A stretch of 64,000 nt of DNA, from contig CAJUDG010000002.1 in NCBI GenBank assembly GCA_910584745.1, positions 186,001 to 250,000 of the forward strand. Direction: 5' to 3'. This stretch comes from an uncultured Eubacteriales bacterium (GTDB lineage Bacteria > Bacillota > Clostridia > Oscillospirales > Acutalibacteraceae). A program made the position numbers and the translations under genes. This document shows positions 25,110 through 33,979 of the stretch, in pieces. Each line of letters starts with the position of its first letter. Within the stretch, counting starts at the first letter, position 1. The notes below the pieces were generated by a model that saw nothing but the letters and a program-made list of their open reading frames with translations, searched no databases and was not told the origin of the DNA.

Positions 25110-25736
25110 ATGGCAAGATATACAGAAGCCGTTTGCAAGCTCTGCCGCCGCGAGGGGCAGAAGCTGTTCCTGAAGGGCGAGCGCTGCTACACCGACAAGT
25201 GCGCCATCTCGAGGAGGGCCTACGCCCCCGGGCAGCACGGCCAGGGCCGCAAGAAGGCCTCGGAGTATGGTATGCAGCTGAGAGCCAAGCAGATGACCCG
25301 CCGTTTCTACGGCGTGCTGGAGGGCCAGTTCCACCACTACTATGAGATGGCCACCAATATGCCCGGCAAGGCCGGCGACAACCTCCTGATACTTCTGGAG
25401 AGCAGGCTGGACAACGTGGTATACCGCTGCGGCTGGGCCAGCTCCAGGGCCGAGGCCCGCCAGCTGGTGGTGCACGGCCACTTCACCGTCAACGGCAAGA
25501 AGGTCGACATCCCCTCTTACCTTGTGAAGCCCGGCGAGATGGTCGCCATCAAGGACAAGAGCCGCCAGAGCGACAAGTTCAAGGCCGTCCTGGAGGCAAA
25601 CTCCGCCAAGCCCGTGCCCAAGTGGCTGGACGTTGACGCGGCCAACGCGCAGGCAAAGGTCGACGCGCTGCCCACCCGCGAGGAGATCGACCTTGAGGTC
25701 GACGAGACCCTCATCGTCGAGTTGTACTCCAAGTAA
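25110..25736 (+). CDS. rpsD: 30S ribosomal protein S4
   Basis: 208 residues. It shows ARYTEAVCKLCRREGQKL with CxxC, and the S4 RNA-binding domain beginning RLDNVVYRCGWASSRAEARQ. It nucleates 30S assembly and limits decoding errors. Confidence 0.99.
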   Translation: MARYTEAVCKLCRREGQKLFLKGERCYTDKCAISRRAYAPGQHGQGRKKASEYGMQLRAKQMTRRFYGVLEGQFHHYYEMATNMPGKAGDNLLILLESRLDNVVYRCGWASSRAEARQLVVHGHFTVNGKKVDIPSYLVKPGEMVAIKDKSRQSDKFKAVLEANSAKPVPKWLDVDAANAQAKVDALPTREEIDLEVDETLIVELYSK

Positions 25737-25816
25737 TCCGTACTTTATTTTGTAAAGTATTAGGGAGCAAGCGTATTGAGAAGCCGTTACTTTGCCTGTG
25801 TAGAGGAGGATCGCGG

Positions 25817-26770
25817 ATGATTGAGATAGAAAGACCCAAAATTGATATAGCGGAAACATTCGAGGACGGCACATACGGCCGGTTCGTCATCGAGCCCCTG
25901 GAGCGCGGCTTTGGCACCACGCTTGGGAACTCGCTGCGCCGGGTGCTGCTGTCGAGCCTGCCGGGCGTGGCCCCCAGGTCCATAAAGATAGACGGCGTGC
26001 TCCACGAATTTTCCACCATCCCGGGAGTAAAGGAGGACGTGACCGAGATAGTCCTGAACGTCAAGGGCATAGTCGCAAGGCTCTACTGCGACGGGCCCAA
26101 GACCGTGGAGATCTCGGCGGAGGGGCCCTGCGAGGTCACCGCCGCGTCCATCCAGGCGGACAGCGAGGTGGAGATACTGAACCCCGAGCTGCACATTGCC
26201 ACCCTGGGCGAGGGGGCCAGGCTCTATATGGAGCTGACCCTGGATAAGGGAAGGGGCTATGTCTCGAACGAGCGCAACAAGCAGAATATGCCCGAGGGCG
26301 TTATCGGCGAAATTGCGGTGGATTCCATTTACACACCTGTACTCAAGGTCAACTTCAACGTGGAGAATACCCGCGTGGGACAGAGCATTGACTTTGACAA
26401 GCTAACCCTGGAGGTCTGGACCAACGGGGTGATAAATGCCCAGGAGGCCGTGTCGCTTGCGGCAAAGGTCCTCACCGACCACCTGAACCTGTTCGTGGAC
26501 CTTTCCGATAAGGGCAAGTCCACGGAGATAATGGTGGAGAAGGACGAGGGCGGCAAAGAGAAAGTGCTGGAAATGACTATAGAAGAGCTGGATCTGTCGG
26601 TCCGCTCCTTCAACTGTCTCAAGCGCGCGGGTATAAACACCGTGGAGGACCTTATCAACAAGTCCGAGGACGACATGATGAAGGTCCGCAACTTGGGGCG
26701 CAAGTCGCTGGAGGAGGTCGTGTGGAAGCTGGCTTCCCTTGGCTTCAGCCTGCGTAAAGACGACGAATAA
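25817..26770 (+). CDS. rpoA: RNA polymerase subunit alpha
   Basis: 317 residues. The N-terminal assembly domain carries FGTTLGNSLRRVLLSSLPG. The C-terminal domain (from about 250) shows LDLSVRSFNCLKRAGINTVE and RNLGRKSLEEV, which bind UP elements and activators. Normal place between rpsD and rplQ. Confidence 0.99.
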   Translation: MIEIERPKIDIAETFEDGTYGRFVIEPLERGFGTTLGNSLRRVLLSSLPGVAPRSIKIDGVLHEFSTIPGVKEDVTEIVLNVKGIVARLYCDGPKTVEISAEGPCEVTAASIQADSEVEILNPELHIATLGEGARLYMELTLDKGRGYVSNERNKQNMPEGVIGEIAVDSIYTPVLKVNFNVENTRVGQSIDFDKLTLEVWTNGVINAQEAVSLAAKVLTDHLNLFVDLSDKGKSTEIMVEKDEGGKEKVLEMTIEELDLSVRSFNCLKRAGINTVEDLINKSEDDMMKVRNLGRKSLEEVVWKLASLGFSLRKDDE

Positions 26771-26791
26771 GCACAGATAGGAGGTATCTTC

Positions 26792-27133
26792 ATGCCGGGA
26801 ACCAGAAAGCTGGGCCGCAACACCGCGCATCGCACCGCGATGCTGCGCGGAATGGTGACGTTCTTCTTTGAGAACGGGAAGATCGAGACCACCGCCACCC
26901 GCGCCAAGGAGGTGCAGGCTCTGGCCGAGAAGATGATAACCATAGCCAAGACCAACGACCTTCACAGCAAGCGCATGGTGATGAGCTTTGTCACCAAGGA
27001 GAGCGCCGCTGCAAAGCTGTTCAACACCATAGCCCCCCAGTATGCCGACCGCAACGGCGGCTATACCAGGGTCACAAAGCTTGGCCCCCGCCGGGGCGAC
27101 GCCGCGGAGATGGCGGTTTTGGAATTGGTATAA
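26792..27133 (+). CDS. rplQ: 50S ribosomal protein L17
   Basis: 113 residues; GTRKLGRNTAHRTAMLRGMV is the classic start and the end keeps YTRVTKLGPRRGDAAEMAV. Last gene of the supercluster, followed at once by an intrinsic terminator. Confidence 0.99.
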   Translation: MPGTRKLGRNTAHRTAMLRGMVTFFFENGKIETTATRAKEVQALAEKMITIAKTNDLHSKRMVMSFVTKESAAAKLFNTIAPQYADRNGGYTRVTKLGPRRGDAAEMAVLELV

Positions 27134-27148
27134 GTTACTGCAAAGAGA

Positions 27149-27182
27149 AAGCGCGTTTCCACAAAGGAAGCGCGCTTTTTTT
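27149..27182 (+). terminator. Terminator of the ribosomal supercluster
   Basis: AAGCGCGTTTCC (27149-27160) pairs with GGAAGCGCGCTT (27166-27177), one G-T pair, loop ACAAA, then a run of T. Confidence 0.92.
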
Positions 27183-27191
27183 CGCGGTCTA

Positions 27192-27221
27192 TTGACCTAT
27201 GGGCCCAAAAGGGTGTACAAT
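27192..27221 (+). promoter_or_regulatory. Promoter of galT
   Basis: TTGACC (27192-27197), 18 bases, TACAAT (27216-27221), 40 bases before the galT start. Confidence 0.8.
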
Positions 27222-27261
27222 AGAGAAAACGTGCGCCCAACTATAGAAAGGATGCTGCCTT

Positions 27262-28776
27262 ATGAAAACGTCTGCCGATCTGAACCTTGCCATCTCCCGC
27301 CTGCTGTCCTACGGCCTGCAGCGGGGGCTCATCACGCCCCTTGACACGGCCTACGCCGCCAACCGCGTGCTTGCCCTGCTGAAAGAGTCAAACTTTGCCC
27401 CGGTAGCCGTGGAGGAGGAGTTCCACACCCCCGCGGATATCTTAGAGGACCTCTGCCAGCTGGCCAAGGACAAGGGCCTTCTGGAGCAGGGCAACCAGGA
27501 CGCCCAGGACCAGTTCGACACGGAGATAATGGCCTGTCTGACGCCCCGGCCCTCGGAGGTGGTGGGGGAGTTTAACAGGCTCTATGAGAGTTCCCCGAAG
27601 GAGGCCACCGACTACTACTACGCCCTGAGCCGGAGCACCAACTACATCCGCGTGGACCGCATAGAGAAGGACCGCAAGTGGACCGCGCCCACACCCTATG
27701 GGGACCTGACCATCACCATCAACCTGTCAAAGCCCGAGAAGGACCCCAAGGCCATCGCCGCCGCCCGAAACGCCCCCAAGTCCGGTTATCCGGCCTGCGC
27801 ACTGTGCCGGGAGAACGAGGGGTATCTTGGCAGCGCAAACCAGGCCGCCAGGGGGAACCACAGGCTCATACCCATCACTCTGGACGGGGAGAGGTGGTAC
27901 TTGCAGTATTCGCCCTATGTCTACTATAACGAGCACTGCATTGTTCTCAGCGAGGAGCACCGGCCCATGAAGGTCAGCAGGGCATCCTTCCGGCGGCTCT
28001 TGGAGTTCGAGACCATACTGCCCCACTACTTTATCGGCTCCAACGCGGACCTGCCCATAGTGGGGGGCTCAATACTCTCCCACGACCATTTCCAGGGCGG
28101 CGCGGAGGAACTGCCCATGGCAAGGGCGCAGGTCAGGGAGAAGGTGAGCTTTGAGGGCTTTGAGGATATCGACGCGGGCATACTGCACTGGCCAATGAGC
28201 GTCATAAGGCTTTCGGGAACGGACCGGGAACGCATGGTGGAGCTGGCCGACAGGGTTCTGACCGCATGGCGGGGCTACTCGGACGAGAGCGTGGACGTGC
28301 TGGCGGAGACCGACGGCACACCCCACAACACCATCACCCCCATCGCCCGCCGCAGGGGGGAGAACTTCGAGCTGGACCTGGTGCTGAGAAACAACCGAAC
28401 CACCGATGAGCACCCCCTGGGCCTGTTCCATCCCCACGCGGAGTACCACCACATCAAGAAGGAGAATATCGGCCTTATCGAGGTCATGGGCCTTGCCATA
28501 CTGCCCCCCAGGCTGCTGACGGAGACCGGACTTTTGCAGGAGGCCCTCTCTGACGGGGGCAGGGCCGGGGAGATAATGGCCCGGCCCGAGATGGAGAAGC
28601 ATAGGGTCTGGTATGAGGAGCTGAAGGCGAAAAATATTCCCGGGGAAAAGCTTCAGAAAGCCATACAGGACAGCATCGGCGAAAAGTTCGGGAAGATTCT
28701 TGGCAATGCCGGCGTATTCAAGGACGATGACAAGGGCCGGGAGGCCTTCCGCAGGTTCTGCACGGGTGTGCGCTGA
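27262..28776 (+). CDS. galT: UDP-glucose--hexose-1-phosphate uridylyltransferase
   Basis: 504 residues, the long Firmicute (GalT type 2) form. It exchanges UMP between UDP-glucose and galactose-1-phosphate in the Leloir pathway. Typical segments are NKYMD-like N-terminal helices, then NTITPIARRRGENFELDLVL and the histidine-rich GLFHPHAEYHHIKKENIGLI with the active-site region. GAAAGGATG site and its own promoter. No galK or galE lies nearby, so the pathway genes are scattered here. Confidence 0.95.
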   Translation: MKTSADLNLAISRLLSYGLQRGLITPLDTAYAANRVLALLKESNFAPVAVEEEFHTPADILEDLCQLAKDKGLLEQGNQDAQDQFDTEIMACLTPRPSEVVGEFNRLYESSPKEATDYYYALSRSTNYIRVDRIEKDRKWTAPTPYGDLTITINLSKPEKDPKAIAAARNAPKSGYPACALCRENEGYLGSANQAARGNHRLIPITLDGERWYLQYSPYVYYNEHCIVLSEEHRPMKVSRASFRRLLEFETILPHYFIGSNADLPIVGGSILSHDHFQGGAEELPMARAQVREKVSFEGFEDIDAGILHWPMSVIRLSGTDRERMVELADRVLTAWRGYSDESVDVLAETDGTPHNTITPIARRRGENFELDLVLRNNRTTDEHPLGLFHPHAEYHHIKKENIGLIEVMGLAILPPRLLTETGLLQEALSDGGRAGEIMARPEMEKHRVWYEELKAKNIPGEKLQKAIQDSIGEKFGKILGNAGVFKDDDKGREAFRRFCTGVR

Positions 28777-28789
28777 GCGTGCCGCATAA

Positions 28790-29503
28790 ATGAAAAACGA
28801 GTTTCCGGCAAGCGGCCGGGACTGGATCAGGGCGCTTTTCTTCCCGCCCAAATGCCTTTGCTGCAAGGAGCGTGTGCCGCCGGACAGGCTTTTCTGCCGC
28901 TCATGTGCCAAAAAGCTGCCGGAGGAACCAAACCGCCGCGTCATTACCCTGGATAACGGCCAGGATATGACGGTGCTGGCCCCCTTCGCCTATGAGGGCG
29001 GGTATAGGGAGACCATGCTACTCTATAAGTTCGCGGGCTGCCGGGTGATGGCCCTGCGCATAGGCGCGGCGATGGCCGGGCTTGTGGGGGAGCTGCCGGA
29101 GAGAAGCTGGACGGTGACCTATGTGCCCCTGAGCCCGGAGGGTCTCAGGAACCGGGGCTATGACCAGAGCCATCTGCTGGCTCTGCAGGTGGCAAGGCAT
29201 AACGGCCTTGAGGTACAAAGGCTGCTGGAAAAGGTGAAGAAGACCAGGACACAGCACGAGCTGGGCCTGGAGGAGAGGCTGACGAATCTGCTGGGCGCGT
29301 ATAGGGCGTCGGAGCAGGCAAAGGGAAAGGACCTCATACTGGTGGACGATATTGTCACCAGCGGGTCCACTCTAAAGGAGTGCGCTGGCGCGCTGTATGA
29401 GGCCGGGGCGGGGCTCGTATGCTGCCTTTGCGCCGCCGGAAGCTGGGTGGAACAGGCGAAAGCAGAGGAGACGGAGACCGGCGTTCTCTTGCGCTGGATG
29501 TAG
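28790..29503 (+). CDS. ComF-family phosphoribosyltransferase-like protein
   Basis: 237 residues. Two CxxC pairs (CLCCKERV and CRSCAKK) form the N-terminal zinc ribbon, and the PRPP-binding loop is KDLILVDDIVTSGSTLK. This is the ComF/GntX architecture; in transformable bacteria ComF assists DNA uptake in the cytoplasm. It starts 13 bases after galT without a good ribosome site, so translation may depend on galT. No other competence gene is nearby. Confidence 0.9.
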   Translation: MKNEFPASGRDWIRALFFPPKCLCCKERVPPDRLFCRSCAKKLPEEPNRRVITLDNGQDMTVLAPFAYEGGYRETMLLYKFAGCRVMALRIGAAMAGLVGELPERSWTVTYVPLSPEGLRNRGYDQSHLLALQVARHNGLEVQRLLEKVKKTRTQHELGLEERLTNLLGAYRASEQAKGKDLILVDDIVTSGSTLKECAGALYEAGAGLVCCLCAAGSWVEQAKAEETETGVLLRWM

Positions 29504-29532
29504 AGTAAACTGACTTTTGGGAGGAGAGCTTT

Positions 29533-30096
29533 ATGGATATGGAAAAGCTGCGCCGGGCGGTGCGGGACATTCTGGAGGCGGTGGGGGAGGACCCGGACCG
29601 GGAGGGCCTGCAGGAGACCCCGGACCGGGTGGCGAGAATGTATGGTGAGATATTCTCGGGGCTGGATTCGGACCCCGCGGAGCACCTGAAGATATTCAAT
29701 GAGAGCGGCAAGCACGACGAGCTGGTGTTTGTGAAGGACATACCCCTCTACTCCGTGTGTGAGCACCATCTGCTGCCATTTATCGGCCGGGCACATATCG
29801 CCTATATCCCGAAGGACGGGCGGATAATCGGGCTGTCGAAGTTTGCGCGGATAGTGGACTGCTTTGCAAGGCGGCCCCAGGTGCAGGAGAGGCTTACGGG
29901 GCAGATAGCGGACTTCCTGTATGATAACCTCAGGCCCCAGGGGGTGGCGGTGTTCATTCAGGCGGAACACCTTTGTATGACCATGAGGGGGGCCCGGGCG
30001 GCGGGGACGCTGACGGAGACCTCGGCGCTGAGAGGGTGCATGAGGTCGGATGCGAGGACGAGGGCGGAAGTTACCGCGCTGTTGAAGGGGAAGTAA
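29533..30096 (+). CDS. folE: GTP cyclohydrolase I
   Basis: 187 residues. It converts GTP to dihydroneopterin triphosphate, the first step of folate synthesis. Signatures are SVCEHHLLPFIGRAHIAYIP (zinc Cys/His and catalytic His) and EHLCMTMRGA with the second zinc Cys. Leads the folate genes folE-folP-folB-folK; a repeat copy separates it from folP. Confidence 0.98.
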   Translation: MDMEKLRRAVRDILEAVGEDPDREGLQETPDRVARMYGEIFSGLDSDPAEHLKIFNESGKHDELVFVKDIPLYSVCEHHLLPFIGRAHIAYIPKDGRIIGLSKFARIVDCFARRPQVQERLTGQIADFLYDNLRPQGVAVFIQAEHLCMTMRGARAAGTLTETSALRGCMRSDARTRAEVTALLKGK

Positions 30097-30106
30097 GGAA
30101 GGGGTC

Positions 30107-30176
30107 AAGGGGTACAGGTACCCCTTGCGGGGTGCGGGGCGGAGCCCTGCGACCTGTGCCGCGCGAAGCGAGCGGC
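30107..30176 (+). repeat. Dispersed three-hairpin repeat, copy C
   Basis: Between folE and folP. Arm 1 AAGGGGTAC-AG-GTACCCCTT (30107-30126, perfect), arm 2 CGGGGC-GGA-GCCCTG (30135-30149), tail GCCGC/GCGGC (30158-30176). Confidence 0.75.
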
Positions 30177-30204
30177 AAGAAATAATGAAGGAGCGTACAA
30201 GAAT

Positions 30205-31014
30205 TTGCACTATTTTAAAGCAAAAGATAAATCTTTCCCCCTAATCAGAACCTACGTGATGGGGATTTTGAACGTGACCCCGGACTCATTCTCAGACGGA
30301 GGCCGGTATCTGGACCCGGAAAAGGCCCTTGCCCGAGCCCAGGAGATGGAGCGCCAGGGCGCGGATATCATCGACATCGGCGGCCAGTCCACCCGGCCGG
30401 GATATGAGACGGTAAGCTCCGGGGAGGAGTGGGAACGCATAAGCCCGGTGCTAAAGGCCGTGGTGAAGGGCACAAAGGCCGCCGTCTCTGTAGACACCTT
30501 CTACCCGGAGGTGGCGGAAAAGGCCCTTGCAGCGGGCGCGGACATCATCAACGACGTGTCCGGCTTCAAGGACGATATGCTCCGGGCCGTGGCCGGATCC
30601 GGCTGCGGGTGCGTGGTGATGCACCCCCGGGGGGCTGAACGCGGGGATATCCTATCGGAGGTCCGGGAGTTTTTTGAGGAGAGGCTCGAAAGGGCACGGA
30701 AGCTGGGCGTTGAGCCGGAGCGCCTCTGCTTTGACCCGGGTATCGGCTTCGGAAAAACCCATGAGGACAACCTGCGGCTTATCGCCCATGTGGAGCGGAC
30801 CAAGGTCCTGGGCATAGCGTACCTGATGGCCGCATCCAGAAAGCGCGTGACCGGCATACCCTGCGGCAGCCCGCCCTTTGAGGAGCGCCTGGCGGCGACC
30901 CTTGCGGTGCATACGGCGGCGGTGCTGGGCGGGGCGGACATGGTGCGGGCCCACGACGTGAGGGAGGCCGTGCAGGCCGCACGGATGGCCGACGCGCTGA
31001 AATCTGTAGAGTAA
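30205..31014 (+). CDS. folP: Dihydropteroate synthase
   Basis: 269 residues. It joins p-aminobenzoate to the pterin pyrophosphate and is the sulfonamide target. Motifs are GILNVTPDSFSDGGR, DIIDIGGQSTRPG and VSVDTFYPEVA. The best start is a TTG at 30205 with GAAGGAG upstream. folB follows 14 bases later. Confidence 0.98.
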   Translation: MHYFKAKDKSFPLIRTYVMGILNVTPDSFSDGGRYLDPEKALARAQEMERQGADIIDIGGQSTRPGYETVSSGEEWERISPVLKAVVKGTKAAVSVDTFYPEVAEKALAAGADIINDVSGFKDDMLRAVAGSGCGCVVMHPRGAERGDILSEVREFFEERLERARKLGVEPERLCFDPGIGFGKTHEDNLRLIAHVERTKVLGIAYLMAASRKRVTGIPCGSPPFEERLAATLAVHTAAVLGGADMVRAHDVREAVQAARMADALKSVE

Positions 31015-31028
31015 AGGGGGCTGAGTAA

Positions 31029-31424
31029 ATGGACAGGATATATATAAAGGGCCTGGAGATCTTCGCCTATCACGGGGTGAACCCGGAGGAGAAGCGGGAC
31101 GGCCAGACCTTTGTACTGGACGTTACCCTATACGCGGACCTGCAAAGGGCCAGGGAAAGCGACAGTTTAAGCGACACCGTTAACTACGCCGCCGTGCGCA
31201 AGACCATACAGCGGGCCTTTACCGCGGAGAGCTATGACCTTATCGAGCGGGCCGCCCAGGCGGTGTGCGAGGCGATACTGAAAGAGCATCCGATGGTGGA
31301 AAAGGTTGGGCTGCTGCTGAAAAAGCCGCAGGCCCCGATGAACGCGAAATTCGACTATGTGGCGGTGGAGATAGAGCTAAGCCGCCCGGCGGAGAGGGGG
31401 AAGCTGCCATGCGTGCCCTGCTAG
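31029..31424 (+). CDS. folB: Dihydroneopterin aldolase
   Basis: 131 residues: DRIYIKGLEIFAYHGVNPEE, then SLSDTVNYAAV and LLLKKPQAPM with family residues. It releases glycolaldehyde from dihydroneopterin. The last 16 bases overlap the folK start, so the two are translationally coupled. Confidence 0.97.
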   Translation: MDRIYIKGLEIFAYHGVNPEEKRDGQTFVLDVTLYADLQRARESDSLSDTVNYAAVRKTIQRAFTAESYDLIERAAQAVCEAILKEHPMVEKVGLLLKKPQAPMNAKFDYVAVEIELSRPAERGKLPCVPC

Positions 31425-31885
31425 GCATAGGGACGAACCTTGGGGACCGGGAGGGGAATCTGGCGGAGGCCTTTTCGGGCCTTGAGAAGCTGCCCGGGAC
31501 AAAGATTCTGGCCATCTCGAATATTTACGAGACGGAGCCCTTTGACGTGCTCTCCGAACAGGAGGACTATCTCAACTGCTGCGTGCTCATTGATACTGAG
31601 CTTGCGCCTCTGGAGCTTCTGCACAGGTGCCTGGAGCTCGAGAGTCGGCTTGGCCGGGTGCGAAAGGAGTACCACGGGGCCAGGACCATGGACATCGACC
31701 TGCTGGTCTATGAGGGGGCCGAAAGCGATACGGAGGAGCTGAAGCTGCCCCATCCGGGGATCTTGGAGCGGGCGTTTGTGATGGTGCCAATGTCGGACAT
31801 ATTCCCGGGGCATAATGCGCTGGGATTGGATTTTGGCAGGGCCTATCAGGAGGTTGACAAGAGCGGGGTGAAGCTCTATAAATAA
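31409..31885 (+). CDS. folK: 6-hydroxymethyl-dihydropterin pyrophosphokinase
   Basis: 158 residues from the ATG at 31409, which overlaps the folB end; the frame upstream is folB read in another phase. RALLGIGTNLGDREGN and the catalytic block GARTMDIDLLVYEG identify HPPK, which uses ATP to make the folP substrate. Completes the folEPBK set. Confidence 0.97.
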   Translation: MRALLGIGTNLGDREGNLAEAFSGLEKLPGTKILAISNIYETEPFDVLSEQEDYLNCCVLIDTELAPLELLHRCLELESRLGRVRKEYHGARTMDIDLLVYEGAESDTEELKLPHPGILERAFVMVPMSDIFPGHNALGLDFGRAYQEVDKSGVKLYK

Positions 31886-31937
31886 GCGCAGGGGCTCAGA
31901 GGGACTCCTTGACGATAATCGGTAAAGAAGGGCTTAT

Positions 31938-32969
31938 ATGTTTGTTGTTACTCCCGGAGACATCAGCAAAGTGCTGAGTGATTTTGAAATCATGGCAGAA
32001 ATTCAGTCCGCGTCAGAGCTGCAAAGATATGACTATGATGCTTCTTCAAAAGAGGTGCGGCTCATTTTGAAGGCGGAGCCCGTATCAGGCCCGCCACTGG
32101 TTTTGCGCTTTAAAAACGAGGCGGACGTGACTTTGAAAACGGTCGAAGACCAGAGCCGCTTTGCGGATACTCTGCGGAGAAACGGTATTTTGACGCCGTT
32201 TCAGTATAAGTCTGATGGAGCGTTCGCCAGGAAATATGAAATCAACGGATACAAAGTGATCGTTACTGTCGAGCAGTTTGTGGAAAATGAGGTCAGGCTG
32301 GTGGATGCCGCAGCCGCTGAAAAAACGGGTGAGCTGCTGGCAAAAATGCACGGTATATCCGAAAAGGAAAATCTGCATGTAGCAAATAAAGTTTTATTTG
32401 ATCCGTTTTCAAAGAACGATCTGTTTGATTTTGAGACCTTCCAATCACTGGAGCCCGGTATTGGCGAAGACGGCCGGGATGTTTTCCACAGCATAACTCG
32501 GACCTACCATGCCTACACGGAAATTTTGGCTCCTCTGAAAAGACAGCCCGGGTACGCGGTGCAGGGGGATATCAGTAACTGCAATTTGTACCGAACAGCT
32601 TTAGGGGAGATCGGGATATTTGATTTTAACAGATGCGGCGACAACAATCTGTTCTGTGATGCGGTAATGCAGGCTATATTTGAAGCCCGGCTCATGGATT
32701 ATCCGGATAATATAGGGGATAATGTCAGGCCGGAAATTCTGTCTTCGTTTTTGCGCGGATACCGTTCTGTCCGCGATTTCTCCGGGGAACAGAAAAACTG
32801 GTATCCGTATCTTTACGCAATAATAACCGCATTCTGGAGTTCTGACATCAGCTGGAACGAGGACAGCCTGACGAACGCGGTAAAAAGCGGAAATAGGGAA
32901 AGTGTGCAAAAGTGGCTTAGGGTCATCCGGGACCGTCTGAACCGCCTTGACCATACCGGCCTGGAGTAA
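31938..32969 (+). CDS. Phosphotransferase (aminoglycoside/choline kinase-like)
   Basis: 343 residues. The C-terminal lobe holds YAVQGDISNCNLYR, matching the Brenner catalytic loop HxDxxxxN with Gln for His, and GIFDFNRCGDN, the metal-binding DFG-like Asp. The N-terminal lobe has VLRFKNE with a possible ATP-binding Lys. The composition is less GC-rich than the folate genes, hinting at separate ancestry. Substrate unknown; members phosphorylate aminoglycosides, choline, homoserine or sugars. A strong terminator follows. Confidence 0.75.
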   Translation: MFVVTPGDISKVLSDFEIMAEIQSASELQRYDYDASSKEVRLILKAEPVSGPPLVLRFKNEADVTLKTVEDQSRFADTLRRNGILTPFQYKSDGAFARKYEINGYKVIVTVEQFVENEVRLVDAAAAEKTGELLAKMHGISEKENLHVANKVLFDPFSKNDLFDFETFQSLEPGIGEDGRDVFHSITRTYHAYTEILAPLKRQPGYAVQGDISNCNLYRTALGEIGIFDFNRCGDNNLFCDAVMQAIFEARLMDYPDNIGDNVRPEILSSFLRGYRSVRDFSGEQKNWYPYLYAIITAFWSSDISWNEDSLTNAVKSGNRESVQKWLRVIRDRLNRLDHTGLE

Positions 32970-33003
32970 AGGGCCCCCGGAGATCGGGGCGGCGCTGTAT
33001 AAA

Positions 33004-33041
33004 AAGGGCAGGACAAGCTTAAAGCGGCTTGTCCTGCCCTT
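33004..33041. terminator. Bidirectional terminator
   Basis: Perfect 15-bp stem starting AAGGGCAGGACAAGC with an 8-base loop, between the convergent phosphotransferase and GH25 genes; T or A runs flank it. Confidence 0.9.
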
Positions 33042-33060
33042 AACTTTCCCATAGGACTTA

Positions 33061-33960
33061 TCAGTAGGGCTCCATACAGATATCCAGATCCACCGTGGTC
33101 TCGATGCCCGGGATATTCCCCGCGTCGCTGTACTGCCAGGTGCGGAAATTATAGACGATGGCCGGAAGGGGGTTATACTCCGCGTACCAGAAGTCGTAGT
33201 CCTTCAGCTTCTCCAGGTCGTAGAAGTTATAGGCCTGGTGCTTATTAAAGTACACGCAGGGTATGTAGCCGGACTCTTTAACGCGCTTGCAGAAGGCCGC
33301 CGCGCATTTGGTCACGTCCTCCCCCGAACAGCCGTGGGCCCTAAGGCTGCTCTCGGGCAGCTCCTCGCTGGGGACGGGGGGCTCCCAATCGAAGACGATG
33401 GGGTATTCAAGCTTTTCCCCCGCCAGCTTTTCTATGACAAAATCAGCCTCGGCAACGGCCTCCTGCTCGGTCACGGCCTGGGAGAAGAAGTAGACCCCGC
33501 GCTTGAGCCCGGCGCTGCCGGAGTTCTGGAAGTTCTCGGCAAAGTGGCTGTCCTCGGTCAGAAGCCCCTGGGTCATGCCCCGGTAGCCCACCCGGATAAT
33601 GGCGAACTCCACACCGGCGGCCTTTACAGCGTACCAGTCCACCTCACCCTGGAACTCGGAAACGTCCACGCCCATAACGGCGTCCTTATACCGGGTAATG
33701 CCGTCCTCGCCGGTGGAGAAGCCCTTCCGGTCGTATTTAAGCTCCGGTATGTCAAAGTCGGGAATTATCAGTTCCCCGGCGTAGATGTCCTCCACAAGCC
33801 GCATACCCTCAGGTATTATGCGGGAAGGCCCCGCGGCGCCTCCGGGCTCCTCCTCCTGGGGCTCCCGGGTAAAAAACACGATGATAACGGCGATTATCAC
33901 CACCGCCAGCGCTACCGCCGCGCATATAAATGAAAGCTTTCTTATCTGTTCCTTACTCAA
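33061..33960 (-). CDS. Membrane-anchored GH25 lysozyme-like protein
   Basis: 299 residues. One N-terminal helix (about 10-30), a short linker, then a GH25 muramidase domain: VMGVDVSEFQGEVDW gives the first catalytic Asp, AIIRVGYRG the second strand, YPIVFDWEPP the Asp-x-Glu catalytic pair, and YDFWYAEYN the later strand. It cleaves the MurNAc-GlcNAc bond of peptidoglycan. Second gene of a two-gene unit with a related protein 19 bases upstream. The anchor and lack of wall-binding repeats suggest local wall remodelling. Confidence 0.93.
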   Translation of the reverse strand: MSKEQIRKLSFICAAVALAVVIIAVIIVFFTREPQEEEPGGAAGPSRIIPEGMRLVEDIYAGELIIPDFDIPELKYDRKGFSTGEDGITRYKDAVMGVDVSEFQGEVDWYAVKAAGVEFAIIRVGYRGMTQGLLTEDSHFAENFQNSGSAGLKRGVYFFSQAVTEQEAVAEADFVIEKLAGEKLEYPIVFDWEPPVPSEELPESSLRAHGCSGEDVTKCAAAFCKRVKESGYIPCVYFNKHQAYNFYDLEKLKDYDFWYAEYNPLPAIVYNFRTWQYSDAGNIPGIETTVDLDICMEPY

Positions 33961-33979
33961 AACATACCTCCGTTATGCA

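Noticed and set aside
24147..25874. 575-codon minus-strand frame opposite rpsM-rpsK-rpsD
   Set aside because: Shadow of three certain ribosomal genes; composition is that of reversed codons.
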